From Pseudomonas brassicacearum subsp. brassicacearum (GTDB lineage: Bacteria; Pseudomonadota; Gammaproteobacteria; Pseudomonadales; Pseudomonadaceae): 64,000 nucleotides of DNA. Made by a program: the position numbers and the translations under genes. Where the stretch lies: NCBI RefSeq assembly GCF_008801605.1, contig NZ_VZPJ01000018.1, positions 1 to 64,000 on the forward strand. Reading direction: 5' to 3'. The notes under the pieces were generated by a model. It did no database searches. It saw only the letters and a program-made list of their open reading frames with translations, and was not told the DNA's origin. Of the stretch, positions 45,430-54,564 are shown one piece after another; position 1 is the stretch's first letter, and every line of letters starts with the position of its first letter.

Positions 45430-45522
45430 ATCGCGAGCAAGCTCGCTCCCACAATAGGTCCAGCGGTGCGCATAGCTCATGAACACCCCACAGAACCCTG
45501 TGGGAGCGAGCTTGCTCGCGAT
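45430..45522. repeat. REP pair between convergent pdtA and the GGDEF/EAL gene
   Basis: Inverted REPs at 45430-45453 and 45498-45522, about 44 bp apart, fill the gap between two convergent stop codons and may serve as a bidirectional transcript end. Confidence 0.9.
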
Positions 45523-45539
45523 AGCGGTGGGGAGGTGGG

Positions 45540-48113
45540 TTACAGCCACCGCGGCGTGGTGAAGAACGAGGCCATTTCCGAGCGGGCCAGGGCCGCGCCG
45601 AAGTAGGGGCCTTGGACATGGTCGCAGGACACGTTGCGCAGCTGGCTGAATTGCCGCGCGTTCTCGATGCCTTCTGCGGTGACCATCAGCCCTACGCTGC
45701 GGCTCAATCGGATCATCGCCAGGACGCCCTCCTTGTCATCCTCCAGGCCCAGTTGCGTGAGGATGTTGCGATCGAAGCGGATGCCATCGAACGGCTGGTC
45801 CAGTACTTCGCGCAGGGAGGCGATGCTGGTGCCGAACTTGTCGATGTTGATCCGCACGCCGAGGTCCTTGAGCGCATGGAGGGTGCTGGCCACGGTCTTG
45901 TGGTCGGCCAGCAGGACACCTTCGGCCACTTCCAGGGTCAGCCGGTGGGGCGCCAGGCCGCTCGTTTCGAGGGCTTCCTGCACCTGGTTGAGCAGGAAGC
46001 TGCTGTTGAACCACCGGGGTGAAACCGCGATGGAAACATTGACGGCGCTCGGCCAGGTGGCGGCCTCTTCACAGACGTTGATCAGCATCCAGGTGCCCAG
46101 TTCTTCAAGCTGGCCCGAGGTTTCGGCCACCGGTATGAAATCGGCCCCACCCAGTTCGCCTTTCTCGGGATGGTGCCAGAAGGTCTGGGCTTCGAAACCG
46201 TGCAGTTGCTCGGCGCTCACATCGAAGCGAGGCAAGTAGCGCAGTTCCAGTTGATCCCGTTGCATGGCGTCGCGCAGTTGCTGTTCGTATCGCCGCCGGT
46301 CGCGGGCCAGGTTGCCCATGGCTTCCACGTACACGCGCCAGGTGTTGCGGCCGGCTGCCTTGGCCGCATACAAGGCGATGTCGGCGTGGCGCAGCAGTTC
46401 ATCGGCACGTTCGTCACCGGGCTGCGACCAGGCGACACCGATGCTCACCCCCAGGTACAGCGTGTTGCCGTCCAGGTGCATGGGCCGTTGCATGCAATCG
46501 ATCAGCCGTGCACAGAGTTGATCGAGATCGCTGGCATCGCCCGGGTCGGGCATGACAATGACAAACTCATCACCGCCCAGACGTGCCACCAGATCGGTGC
46601 CACGGACGTTTTGCTGGAGGATATGCGCCACTTCCTTGAGCACTTTATCGCCCACGGCATGGCCCAGGGAGTCGTTGACCGGCTTGAAACGGTCCATGTC
46701 CAGGTTCAGCAGCGCCAGGGGCGGGCGATCGGCTCGGCCCAGGTGTTCGCGCAGGCAATCGAACAAGCGGTTGCGGTTGGCCAACCCGGTCAGTGGATCA
46801 TGCAGGGAAAGGTGCTTGATCTGGGCCAGTGCCCGCAATTCGTCGGTGATATCGGTGGCCGTGCCGCGAAAACCCAGGGTGCCAGCTTCGATGGCCCGCA
46901 CCGAGAGTTTGCAGGTCCGGATGCGCTGGTTGCGCGCGGTGTACTCGCACAGTAGCGGCGCCGAGGAAACGCTGTTGGCCCCGCCGAGCAGCCATTGGGC
47001 AATCGAGATCGAGCCGCCATGGGGGTGAAGCAGCCGGTGCAGCGGTTTGCCCAGCCACTCCGTGGGACTGAAGCCGGTCACCTGGTCGAAGCGTTCCGAC
47101 AGATAGGTCAGGGTCCCGGTCGAATCGACCTCCCACAACCAGTCGGATGAGACTTCGGCAATGTCGCGGAAACGTTCCTCACTGCGTTCCAGCGCTTTGC
47201 GGTGGGCCAGCAGGCTGGCGTACTGGCGTTCCTGGGCGCGGAGCATGGCCAAGGCATGGCGCAGAACGGCCAGGGCCAGAATCCCCAGCACCAGTAACGC
47301 CACGGCCAGCAACGGCAGGAGGAATTTGCGCAGGTCCTGGCCCGGGGTCTGCGGTCGCCAGGCCAAGGCCTCCTGGGTCAGCTCGTCGAGCTGCAACTGG
47401 GCGGTATCGGCTGGGCCCGGTGTCCTGGCGATATGGGCATCGGGCAGGGCGAAGTCCCGCGCCAGGTTTTCCAGGGCTCCGGGATCAAGGACCTTGACGA
47501 AGAGCATCAGGCTGGGCGGGCCGGGGATTTCGGGCACGCTGCTGTCCGTGCCGACGGTGATGGCGGACGCGGCGACAAACGCAGGGGCGTCCTCGTGATG
47601 GAGCATCTCGACCACCACTTCCTCGTGATTTTCCGCGGCGCTGGCTTTTTTCAACAGCGCTCGCAAGTCGCCGGCCAGCCAGGTATCGGCATCGACCTCA
47701 CTCATCTGGCCATCGATCACCGAATAGACAGTCTGGCCGGTTGGCGAAATGACAAACACCGCCTGGTAGCCATAGAGCGAAAACACGCTGCTGCCGACGT
47801 TTTCCTGGTCATAGGCCCATTCCTTGTCCACGCTGGCATGCAGGTGCCGGTAGGCGTCGCTCCACTTGGAGTAGTCGCTCAGGTCCCGTCCGATACCTTT
47901 GCGGATCCCCTCGATGGCCCGCTGGGCGAAAAACAGGCTCTGTTCACGGGCGCGGCGGTCCTGGGCGCCGGTGATGTTGAGCAGCACGGCGATCGCCAGT
48001 GCAGACATGACAAACAGCAGGAGCATGATGGCCGGAAAAGTGCGACGGGTGAAACTTCGGGTTGGCGAACCCGGGGAAAGGACAGTCGAGTCATTGCCTG
48101 CAATTTCAATCAT
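45540..48113 (-). CDS. Membrane CHASE4-like/PAS/GGDEF/degenerate-EAL signalling protein
   Basis: 857 residues. Membrane helices at about 27-47 and 264-285 enclose a periplasmic sensor resembling CHASE4 (GIRKGIGRDLSDYSKWSDAYRHL). A PAS domain lies at about 312-430. The GGDEF domain at about 432-597 has an intact RLGGDEF (513-517) and inhibitory site RGTD (504-507), so it should make c-di-GMP. The EAL domain at about 610-850 is degenerate: EAQTFW (641) for EALLRW, EVAE (728) for ELTE, DKFG (758) for DDFG, IRFD for LKID. I infer loss of phosphodiesterase activity. No operon partner. Confidence 0.92.
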   Translation of the reverse strand: MIEIAGNDSTVLSPGSPTRSFTRRTFPAIMLLLFVMSALAIAVLLNITGAQDRRAREQSLFFAQRAIEGIRKGIGRDLSDYSKWSDAYRHLHASVDKEWAYDQENVGSSVFSLYGYQAVFVISPTGQTVYSVIDGQMSEVDADTWLAGDLRALLKKASAAENHEEVVVEMLHHEDAPAFVAASAITVGTDSSVPEIPGPPSLMLFVKVLDPGALENLARDFALPDAHIARTPGPADTAQLQLDELTQEALAWRPQTPGQDLRKFLLPLLAVALLVLGILALAVLRHALAMLRAQERQYASLLAHRKALERSEERFRDIAEVSSDWLWEVDSTGTLTYLSERFDQVTGFSPTEWLGKPLHRLLHPHGGSISIAQWLLGGANSVSSAPLLCEYTARNQRIRTCKLSVRAIEAGTLGFRGTATDITDELRALAQIKHLSLHDPLTGLANRNRLFDCLREHLGRADRPPLALLNLDMDRFKPVNDSLGHAVGDKVLKEVAHILQQNVRGTDLVARLGGDEFVIVMPDPGDASDLDQLCARLIDCMQRPMHLDGNTLYLGVSIGVAWSQPGDERADELLRHADIALYAAKAAGRNTWRVYVEAMGNLARDRRRYEQQLRDAMQRDQLELRYLPRFDVSAEQLHGFEAQTFWHHPEKGELGGADFIPVAETSGQLEELGTWMLINVCEEAATWPSAVNVSIAVSPRWFNSSFLLNQVQEALETSGLAPHRLTLEVAEGVLLADHKTVASTLHALKDLGVRINIDKFGTSIASLREVLDQPFDGIRFDRNILTQLGLEDDKEGVLAMIRLSRSVGLMVTAEGIENARQFSQLRNVSCDHVQGPYFGAALARSEMASFFTTPRWL

Positions 48114-48226
48114 AAAAATAAGTCATCAGCCAAAAAGCGATTTCATCCGCACCTGTCTTATATCGGCTGGTGGGCTGATTTACTTAGACGTGATCACACA
48201 GGAACTGGCGGACATGGGGGCCTGCA

Positions 48227-48907
48227 TCAGGTGCGGGCCTTGAAGCGCAACGTCCATTCGAGGGCGAAGTCCCGCTGGCGCAGGTAACTGACCCCGGCGG
48301 CGACCAGCAGGGCCATGAACGCGGCGAGCGCCGCCAGGGCCATGTCCTTTTGTGAATCCCAAGGGTCCTGTTGGGCACCGACAAAGGCCTTGGCGGTATC
48401 GCCCCCGATGTAGGCGCCGCCCAACCATTCGATGATTTCATAAATCGCCGACGACGCAAGAATCAGGCTCCAGGCCAGGAAATAGCCCCTGAACCCCGTT
48501 GCTGGCGCAACCCGAAGCAAGGCCTCGCGCAGCGGATAGGCCAGCAGCAGGCCGTAGCTGAAGTGCACCAGCCGGTCGAACTGGTTGCGCTGGAAACCCA
48601 TGAACTGATCAAGCGACTGGCCCCCCGTCAGGGCCTGCCACCACTGGTTGTAAGGCACCTTGGCATATGTGTAGTGGGCGCCGACTTCATGGATGCAAAG
48701 GAACACGAACAACAGCGTCGCGGACAGCCGGGAGAAGCTGAATCTCCGATGAACGGTCACCAGGACCACCAATAACGCGATGACCAGCAGGTTCTCCGCC
48801 AACCAGTCGCTGCGTTTTATCGGCGCAATGGCCAGCCACCCCCACACCACGCAGAAAGCCAGGAGCAGGGATCGTTCATAGCGACGATGCAGCTCAATGG
48901 TTGGCAT
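48227..48907 (-). CDS. YjdF-type (DUF2238) integral membrane protein
   Basis: 226 residues with about six membrane helices and the family signatures (FLCIHEVGAHYTYAKVPY near residue 70, QFDRLVHFSYGLLLAYPLRE near 115, AIYEIIEWLGG near 155, WDSQKDM near 183). Function unknown. The ATG at 48907 has GAGG eight bases upstream; a GTG at 48922 overlapping the previous stop is an alternative. It follows the ThDP enzyme gene by 11 bp, so the two are probably co-transcribed. Confidence 0.88.
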   Translation of the reverse strand: MPTIELHRRYERSLLLAFCVVWGWLAIAPIKRSDWLAENLLVIALLVVLVTVHRRFSFSRLSATLLFVFLCIHEVGAHYTYAKVPYNQWWQALTGGQSLDQFMGFQRNQFDRLVHFSYGLLLAYPLREALLRVAPATGFRGYFLAWSLILASSAIYEIIEWLGGAYIGGDTAKAFVGAQQDPWDSQKDMALAALAAFMALLVAAGVSYLRQRDFALEWTLRFKART

Positions 48908-48918
48908 CGCGTCGTGCC

Positions 48919-50718
48919 TCACTCTTTATCCGTGCGCTGGCCCGGCAGCAGGCTGCTCAATACCTGCTTGGCGGTTTCGACCACGATGCCTCGCTCGTTC
49001 GGGTCGCCCTGGAGCAGGGTCGAGGCAAACTTTTTCGCCTGTTCCAGCTTGATGTGCGGCGGCAGCGGTGGCACGTCGGGGTCGGTGCGAAACTCGATCA
49101 GCACCGGGCGATCCGCCGCCAGCGCGGTTTCCCAGGCCGTGGCCACGTCGTCCTCATGCAGCACCAGGATGCCCTTCAAGCCAATGGATTCGGCGAACAG
49201 GTGGTAGGGCACGTCGGGGATGTCCTGGGAGGCGGCGAATTTCGGATCGCCCTCCATGACCCGCTGTTCCCAGGTGACCTGGTTCAAATCCCGATTGTTG
49301 AACACCGCGCAGATCCAGGTGCCATTGGCCCAGGTGCGCCAGTATTTGGCGACGGTGATCAGCTCGGCCATGTTGTTCATCTGCATGGCGCCATCACCCA
49401 CCAGGGCGATCACCGGCCGCTGCGGATGGCAGAACTTCGCCGCGATGGCATAGGGCACGGCCGCGCCCATCGACGCCAGGCCACCGGACAGCGAACACAT
49501 CATGCCACGGCGGATCTTGATGTCCCGGGCGTACCAGTTGGCGCAGGAGCCGGAATCGCAGGTAATGATGGCGTGCTCCGGTAGTCGCGGCGACAGTTCG
49601 AAGGTGACCCGCTGCGGATTGATCGGCTTGGCGCTGACCCGGGCGCGTTTTTCCAGGGTCCGCTCCCAGCGTTCGCGCCAATGCTCGATCTTCTTGCGCC
49701 AGGCGCGGTCGGGTTTTTCTTCGATCAGCGGCAGCAGGGCGCGCAAGGTATCGACGCTATCGCCGTGCAGGTTGACTTCCATGGGGTAACGCAGGCTGAG
49801 CATGTCCGCCTGAATGTCGATCTGTACGCCCCGGGCCTGGCCTTCAGGTGGGAGGAATTCTGCGTAGGGGAAGCCGGAGCCGATCATCAGCAGGGTGTCG
49901 CAGCCGGCCATGAGGTTGTCGCTGGGCTCAGTGCCGAGCAGGCCGATGGTGCCCGTGACCCAGGGCAGGTCATCCGGCACGGCGGCCTTGCCCAGCAGCG
50001 CCTTGGCCACGCCGGCGCCGAGCTTCTCGGCGATGGCGATCACTTCGTCGGTGGCGTGCAGCGCTCCGGCACCGACCAGGATGGCGACTTTCTTGCCGGC
50101 ATTGAGGACCTCGGCGGCCTTGCGCAGGTCCTCTTCGTAGGGGACGACGCTGGGTTTGCGGTAACCGACGCCGGAGTGAACCGTACCGTGCTTGTGGCGT
50201 GGTGCGGTGTATTCCATGTCCTGGAGATCGTTTGGCAGGATCAGCGCCGTGACCCGGCGCTCGCCCACCGCCGTGCGTACGGCGCGGTCCAGCAGGTGGC
50301 GCACCTGGGCGGGCACACTGGCTTGCTGCACGAATGCCCCGGCCACGTCCTTGAACAGGCTGACCAGGTCCAGCTCCTGCTGGTAGTGCCCGCCCAGCGC
50401 TGCGCGCGCCTGTTGGCCGCTGATGGCGAGCACTGGCATGTGGTCCATCCGCGCGTCGTAGAGGCCGGTCACCAAGTGGGACGCGCCGGGCCCGGAGGTG
50501 GCGATGCAGACGCCCAGCTCACCGGTAAACTTGGCGTGGGCGCAGGCCATGAATGCGGCCATTTCCTCGTGGCGGGCCTGGATGAAGCGGATTTTTCCCT
50601 GGGCGCGGTTCAAGGCGCCAAAGACGCCGTTGATGCCATCGCCCGGATAGCCATAGATACGGCGAACCCCCCATTCGTAAAGACGTTCCACCAGAAAATC
50701 ACCAACGGTCATGCTCAT
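48919..50718 (-). CDS. Thiamine-diphosphate-dependent enzyme (pyruvate oxidase / acetolactate synthase-like)
   Basis: 599 residues from ATG 50718 (GAGGGACAGG just upstream; 50712 is an alternative). The three ThDP-enzyme domains are complete: pyrimidine-binding with the activating Glu (IQARHEEMAAFMA near residue 50), the central domain, and the pyrophosphate domain with GDG...NN (VGDGAMQMNNMAEL near 430, VFNNRD). It most resembles PoxB-type pyruvate oxidases, but there is no way to fix the substrate; benzoylformate- or acetolactate-type chemistry is possible. The frame open to 50829 is an extension without support. Confidence 0.88.
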   Translation of the reverse strand: MSMTVGDFLVERLYEWGVRRIYGYPGDGINGVFGALNRAQGKIRFIQARHEEMAAFMACAHAKFTGELGVCIATSGPGASHLVTGLYDARMDHMPVLAISGQQARAALGGHYQQELDLVSLFKDVAGAFVQQASVPAQVRHLLDRAVRTAVGERRVTALILPNDLQDMEYTAPRHKHGTVHSGVGYRKPSVVPYEEDLRKAAEVLNAGKKVAILVGAGALHATDEVIAIAEKLGAGVAKALLGKAAVPDDLPWVTGTIGLLGTEPSDNLMAGCDTLLMIGSGFPYAEFLPPEGQARGVQIDIQADMLSLRYPMEVNLHGDSVDTLRALLPLIEEKPDRAWRKKIEHWRERWERTLEKRARVSAKPINPQRVTFELSPRLPEHAIITCDSGSCANWYARDIKIRRGMMCSLSGGLASMGAAVPYAIAAKFCHPQRPVIALVGDGAMQMNNMAELITVAKYWRTWANGTWICAVFNNRDLNQVTWEQRVMEGDPKFAASQDIPDVPYHLFAESIGLKGILVLHEDDVATAWETALAADRPVLIEFRTDPDVPPLPPHIKLEQAKKFASTLLQGDPNERGIVVETAKQVLSSLLPGQRTDKE

Positions 50719-50861
50719 GCCTGTCCCTCGCTTCAGGCCGCCGTCGCTTGGCGCGACGTGCAGCGGTTGACGTTCATACAGGACTTGACCAGTGCTTGCC
50801 GTCCAAGGTTTCGATTTTTTCAACGCCAAGGTGCTGCGGCGCAGGCGCTATGTGCGAGCTC

Positions 50862-51503
50862 CTACAGATCAGTCGCGTGTTGCGGTCGTTGGCGTCGCTG
50901 GGTGGCCTGGGCCAGCTTGCCCACCAGGCGGATGGCGGTGGCGGCGCAGATCAGGCCGAAGGGCAGCACATACCAGGCGCTCATGGGGATGCGTTTGAAG
51001 TTGGAATAGGCAAAGATCGCCGCCAGCACCCACATGCCGGTGACATGCAGGCGCTTCCAGGCCTTGAAACCGATCAGGCGCGTGGTGCTTTTGAACGAGG
51101 TCAGCGCCAGCAGCAGGATGAACACGTAGCCCACCGTGCCAGGCACGTTGCCAAGGGTGGTGCGGCCGGGCCAGAACTCGGGATTGAGCTGGCCGTAGCT
51201 GTAGATCAGCACGGCATGGACCAGATGGGAAAACGCAAAGGCCAGCCCGATGAAGCGCCGTTCGCGCACCAGGGACCGGCTCAGGGGCGAGGGCACCAGC
51301 ACCGCGAATGCCGAGGCGGTGAAGGCCAGCAGGAACAAGATAAAAGACGAACGCGCCGTGGCGCGAATGGCACTGCGCACGCCTTCGGTCAGGTCCGGGT
51401 TGAGCACCAGGATCAACCCGGTCATCAACAGCACCAGGGCGGCGAGCAGGCTGAACAGCGACCAGCCCTGATAACGAAAGGGGGATGCAGTTGCGGTAGG
51501 CAT
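50862..51503 (-). CDS. Ferric-reductase-like transmembrane protein
   Basis: 213 residues with about six membrane helices. His residues in helices (FSHLVHAVLIYSYG near 95, WKRLHVTGMWVLAAIFAYSNF near 155) are placed as haem ligands in the ferric reductase-like/MsrQ fold. There is no flavin or NAD domain, so it would need an electron-transfer partner. The start at 51503 has GGAG eight bases upstream. Probably an independent unit; the 143 bp to the ThDP gene shows no terminator. Confidence 0.8.
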   Translation of the reverse strand: MPTATASPFRYQGWSLFSLLAALVLLMTGLILVLNPDLTEGVRSAIRATARSSFILFLLAFTASAFAVLVPSPLSRSLVRERRFIGLAFAFSHLVHAVLIYSYGQLNPEFWPGRTTLGNVPGTVGYVFILLLALTSFKSTTRLIGFKAWKRLHVTGMWVLAAIFAYSNFKRIPMSAWYVLPFGLICAATAIRLVGKLAQATQRRQRPQHATDL

Positions 51504-51680
51504 GTAAAGGCTCCGTGGATGGTGAGACCCGGCCGTGATAGCCGCCGGGAACACCGGGGAGTCTTGCAAGCAGGTGTAAGCGGGGTGTGTCCGCAACGCA
51601 GGATTGTGCAAGTTTGTGTATGCCGATCACCCGCAGACACACTGGCATACAAACCCGCATCCAAATCCAATACCCAGCCA

Positions 51681-51841
51681 CTGTGGGAGCGAGCTTGCTC
51701 GCGATGGCGTTAGGTCAGTTGAACAGGTGCTGGCAGATACACCGCTATCGCGAGCAAGCTCGCTCCCACAGGGGGATTGGGTAAGGCATCAATATTTGTG
51801 TTGAATTTGCAGCTGTCTTCGCGAGCAAGCTCGCTCCCACA
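51681..51841. repeat. Three REP elements upstream of the ferric-reductase-like gene
   Basis: REPs at 51681-51705, 51747-51770 and 51818-51841. The first two form an inverted pair; the third is a variant beginning TTCGCGAG. Together they occupy most of the 347 bp gap 51504-51850. Confidence 0.9.
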
Positions 51842-51850
51842 GAGGCTATG

Positions 51851-53161
51851 TCAGCTTGCGAATGCCAGCCGCAACTCGGCGCACAGACCACCGCCGTCGC
51901 GGTTGCTCAGGGTCAGTGAGCCGCCCATGGCGATCGCCAGTTGCTGGGCGATGGCCAAGCCCAGGCCGGTGCCGCCGGTTTCCCGGTTGCGCGAGCTTTC
52001 CACCCGGTAAAACGGCTTGAGCACCTCGGCCAGTTCCTGCTCGTTGATCCCGGGGCCACGGTCCAGTATCTGTATCGCCAATTGCCCGTTGTCGGCGATC
52101 TGCACATGGATCTGCGCCGCGCCGCCGAACTTCAGGGCATTGTCCACCAGATTGACCAGCACCCGCCGCAAGGCATGGGGACGGGTGTCGATGACCGCGG
52201 CGTTTTTCCCGGTCAATTGCACGTCCTTGCCCGTGTCCTGGTAGTCGAACGCCAGGCTGTCGAGGAACGCATCCAGGCTGATCCGGCAACTGGCCTCCGT
52301 GGCGCCGTGGATGCTGCGGGCATAAGCCACGCCTTCACGCACCAGGTGCTCCATTTCACTCAAGTCGCTCCACAGCTTGTCCCTTTCGATCCCCTCGTCC
52401 ATGAATTCAGCGCGCAGCTTCATGCGCGTGATGGGGGTCTGCAAGTCGTGGGAAATCGCTGCCAGCAACTGCATGCGCTCCTTGAGGTAGGCAGCGATGC
52501 GGTCTTGCATGGCGTTGAACGCTTTGGCGGCATGCACCACTTCGGTCGGGCCTTTCTCGTCCAGGCGAACGCTGTGGGCGTTAGGGTCGAGGGTTTCCAC
52601 CGCCTGGGCCAGCCGGGTCAGTGGGCCGACGGCGAGGCGCACGGCCAGCCAGGTGCAGCCGATCAACAGCGCCAACTGCCCCAGCAACACCATTGGCAGC
52701 CAGGGGGAGAGGGGTGTCATCGCCGGGCGTACGTCGATGGTCAGCGGGCTGCCGTCCCCCAGGCGCAGGTGCGCCTGATAGTGCATTTTCGGCCCGGGAA
52801 TCTGTTTGAAGGTCAGGCCATACGCCTGGCCGATGGCTTCCTGGATCGAACTGACCGAGATCGGCGCGTCGGCAAGATCCATCGGTTGCCCGGATTGGCC
52901 TTCGTCGAGCAGGTAGCCATAGTTGCGCCGGGCGAGTTTCGGCAGCCAGGCCTGGCGTTCGGTGGCAGGCAGACGGTCAAGAATGGCGACGGAGGTCGAG
53001 ACGTCGGTTTCCAGGTTGCCGAGCATGGTCGACTTGGCGCTCTGGTAGCGCTCGTAGTACTGGACGCCGAAGGACAGCCCCTGGGCCAGGATCAGGCCAA
53101 TCAGGAAGATCAGCGACAGCCTCGAGGCCAGCGTACGCGGCCAGCGCAGCGGCAGGCTCAT
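51851..53161 (-). CDS. Two-component sensor histidine kinase
   Basis: 436 residues. Two membrane helices (about 16-33 and 160-180) enclose a periplasmic sensor. A HAMP domain (AVRLAVGPLTRLAQAVETLD) precedes the phosphoacceptor His in AAISHDLQTPITRMK near 240. The ATPase domain shows N (LVNLVDNALKFGG), D-x-G (LDRGPGI) and G2 (GGTGLGLAIAQQLA) boxes. The start overlaps the response regulator by ATGA. Signal unknown; the partner DUF2790 gene is a probable output. Confidence 0.93.
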   Translation of the reverse strand: MSLPLRWPRTLASRLSLIFLIGLILAQGLSFGVQYYERYQSAKSTMLGNLETDVSTSVAILDRLPATERQAWLPKLARRNYGYLLDEGQSGQPMDLADAPISVSSIQEAIGQAYGLTFKQIPGPKMHYQAHLRLGDGSPLTIDVRPAMTPLSPWLPMVLLGQLALLIGCTWLAVRLAVGPLTRLAQAVETLDPNAHSVRLDEKGPTEVVHAAKAFNAMQDRIAAYLKERMQLLAAISHDLQTPITRMKLRAEFMDEGIERDKLWSDLSEMEHLVREGVAYARSIHGATEASCRISLDAFLDSLAFDYQDTGKDVQLTGKNAAVIDTRPHALRRVLVNLVDNALKFGGAAQIHVQIADNGQLAIQILDRGPGINEQELAEVLKPFYRVESSRNRETGGTGLGLAIAQQLAIAMGGSLTLSNRDGGGLCAELRLAFAS

Positions 53162-53898
53162 ACCGAGGCCTCGAGGATCTCCACCGGCAGCGAGAACACG
53201 TAGCCTTCGCTGCGCACGGTCTTGATGTAGGCCGGCTCCCGGGCATCATCCAGCAGGCGCTGGCGCAGGCGGCTGACCAGCAGGTCGATGGAGCGATCGA
53301 ACAGGTCGGCGTCCCGGCCCTGGGTGAGGTTAAGCAACTGGTCGCGGTTGAGCACCCGTTGCGGATGGTCGAGGAATACCCGCAACAAACGATATTCGGC
53401 GCCGCTCAAGGCAACCATGGTGCCGTCGGTGTCCAGCAGGTGGCGGGCGGTGGTGTCCAGGCGCCAGCGCCCGAACGCCAGCAGGCGACCGCTTTCGGTG
53501 ACCACCAGGTTGGGCGGCAGCATGCGAGTGCGGCGCAGCACGGCGTTGATACGCGCGAGCAGCTCCCGGGCGGCGAAGGGTTTGACCAGGTAATCGTCGG
53601 CGCCCATTTCCAGTCCGATGATGCGGTCGGTTTCGTCGTTGCGCGCGGTGAGCATCAATACCGGCGTGGCCTTGTGCTTGCCGGCACGCAGCTCCCGGCA
53701 CAGCACCAGTCCGTCGTCGCCGGGCATCATGATGTCCAGCACGATCAGGTCCACCGGGGTGGTTTCCAGGAAGGCGCGCATTTGCCGGCCATCGGCAACG
53801 ACAGTGGTGCGCAGGCCGTTCTTTTTCAGGTAGTTGCCAACCAGCTCTCTGATCTCGCGATCGTCATCCACTATCAACACGTGATCGACATGATCCAT
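53158..53898 (-). CDS. OmpR-family response regulator
   Basis: 246 residues from ATG 53898 (MDHVDHVLIVDDDREI; GAGGAG ten bases upstream). Receiver domain with acidic pocket DDD, phospho-acceptor Asp in DLIVLDIMMPGDDG near 55, Thr in MLTARND and Lys in LVKPF. The C-terminal winged helix (LSGAEYRLLRVFLDHPQRVLNRDQLL) is of OmpR type. The longer frame to 54054 is not supported. Divergent from the DUF2790 gene. Confidence 0.94.
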   Translation of the reverse strand: MDHVDHVLIVDDDREIRELVGNYLKKNGLRTTVVADGRQMRAFLETTPVDLIVLDIMMPGDDGLVLCRELRAGKHKATPVLMLTARNDETDRIIGLEMGADDYLVKPFAARELLARINAVLRRTRMLPPNLVVTESGRLLAFGRWRLDTTARHLLDTDGTMVALSGAEYRLLRVFLDHPQRVLNRDQLLNLTQGRDADLFDRSIDLLVSRLRQRLLDDAREPAYIKTVRSEGYVFSLPVEILEASV

Positions 53899-53965
53899 GG
53901 TGTCCAGCTCCTCGGCGTTTCGTTGTGAGCAGTCTACAGGCGCCGGCCGGCCCGGCTCGCGGCGG

Positions 53966-54013
53966 TTTGTATTGCAGTGTATCTGGCGCGCGACGGATAC
54001 ACAGCGATGCAAA
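53966..54013. promoter_or_regulatory. Long imperfect inverted repeat between the response regulator and DUF2790 genes
   Basis: Left arm TTTGTATTGCAGTGTATC (53966-53983) and right arm GATACACAGCGATGCAAA (53996-54013) match at 15 of 18 positions as inverted copies around a 12-base spacer; the inner GTGTATC/GATACAC pair is perfect. Placed in the divergent promoter region, it is a strong candidate operator for the response regulator. Confidence 0.7.
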
Positions 54014-54121
54014 AAGCCACCTGGTTCGATACAGGCGCGATACCTGCGCGGCATTCAATGGCGTCCATCGAGGCAACACAACAGGCCTCGGCAGATAAAC
54101 CCATTGAATCGAGGAATCGCC

Positions 54122-54385
54122 ATGAACAGCAAAGCCATCTACGCCGCCTGCCTTTTCGCTGCACTGAACATTTGCACGCTGTCGGCCCGGGCCGAAAGCA
54201 ACGTGCAGGCGCAGGCCTACACCTACGGCACCCACCTGGACATCCAGAAGGTGCTGTCCCTTAGCGAAGACGCCGAGCCGACCTGCGGCGTGGTCAACGC
54301 CCAGATGACCTACCTGGATTCGGCAGGCCACAAGCAGGCGTTGGACTACCGCAAGTTTTCCGATAACTGCAATGACGGTAACTGA
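54122..54385 (+). CDS. Small exported DUF2790 protein
   Basis: 87 residues. Signal peptide MNSKAIYAACLFAALNICTLSARA; mature part with the DUF2790 pattern (YTYGTHLDIQKVLSLSEDAEPTCGVVNAQMTYLDSAGHK, then LDYRKFSDNC) and two Cys that could pair. Function unknown. In Pseudomonas such proteins are often found beside two-component systems and respond to them; here it is divergent from one with a shared candidate operator. Confidence 0.88.
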   Translation: MNSKAIYAACLFAALNICTLSARAESNVQAQAYTYGTHLDIQKVLSLSEDAEPTCGVVNAQMTYLDSAGHKQALDYRKFSDNCNDGN

Positions 54386-54417
54386 GTCGCCGTGGAAGCC
54401 AACTTGTGACAGTAAAC

Positions 54418-54509
54418 CTGTGGGAGCAAAGCTTGCTCGCGATAAACGATGACGCGGTGATTGCCAGTAATCGAGGCGTCTGCGTCGCGAGCAAGCTTTG
54501 CTCCCACAG
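54418..54509. repeat. Inverted REP-like pair (AAGCTTTGC/AAAGCTTGC variant)
   Basis: CTGTGGGAGCAAAGCTTGCTCGCGAT and its inverse GTCGCGAGCAAGCTTTGCTCCCACAG fill the gap between the DUF2790 gene and the dipZ-like gene. Confidence 0.9.
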
Positions 54510-54564
54510 AGGCGCTGCCCGATTGGGTGTGTTCTGTCTATCTACCTACCATTGAGGTGTTGCC

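Noticed and set aside
45424..48226. PdtB (TpsB) gene downstream of pdtA
   Set aside because: The downstream gene is on the opposite strand and encodes GGDEF/EAL signalling domains; no frame shows POTRA or barrel features.
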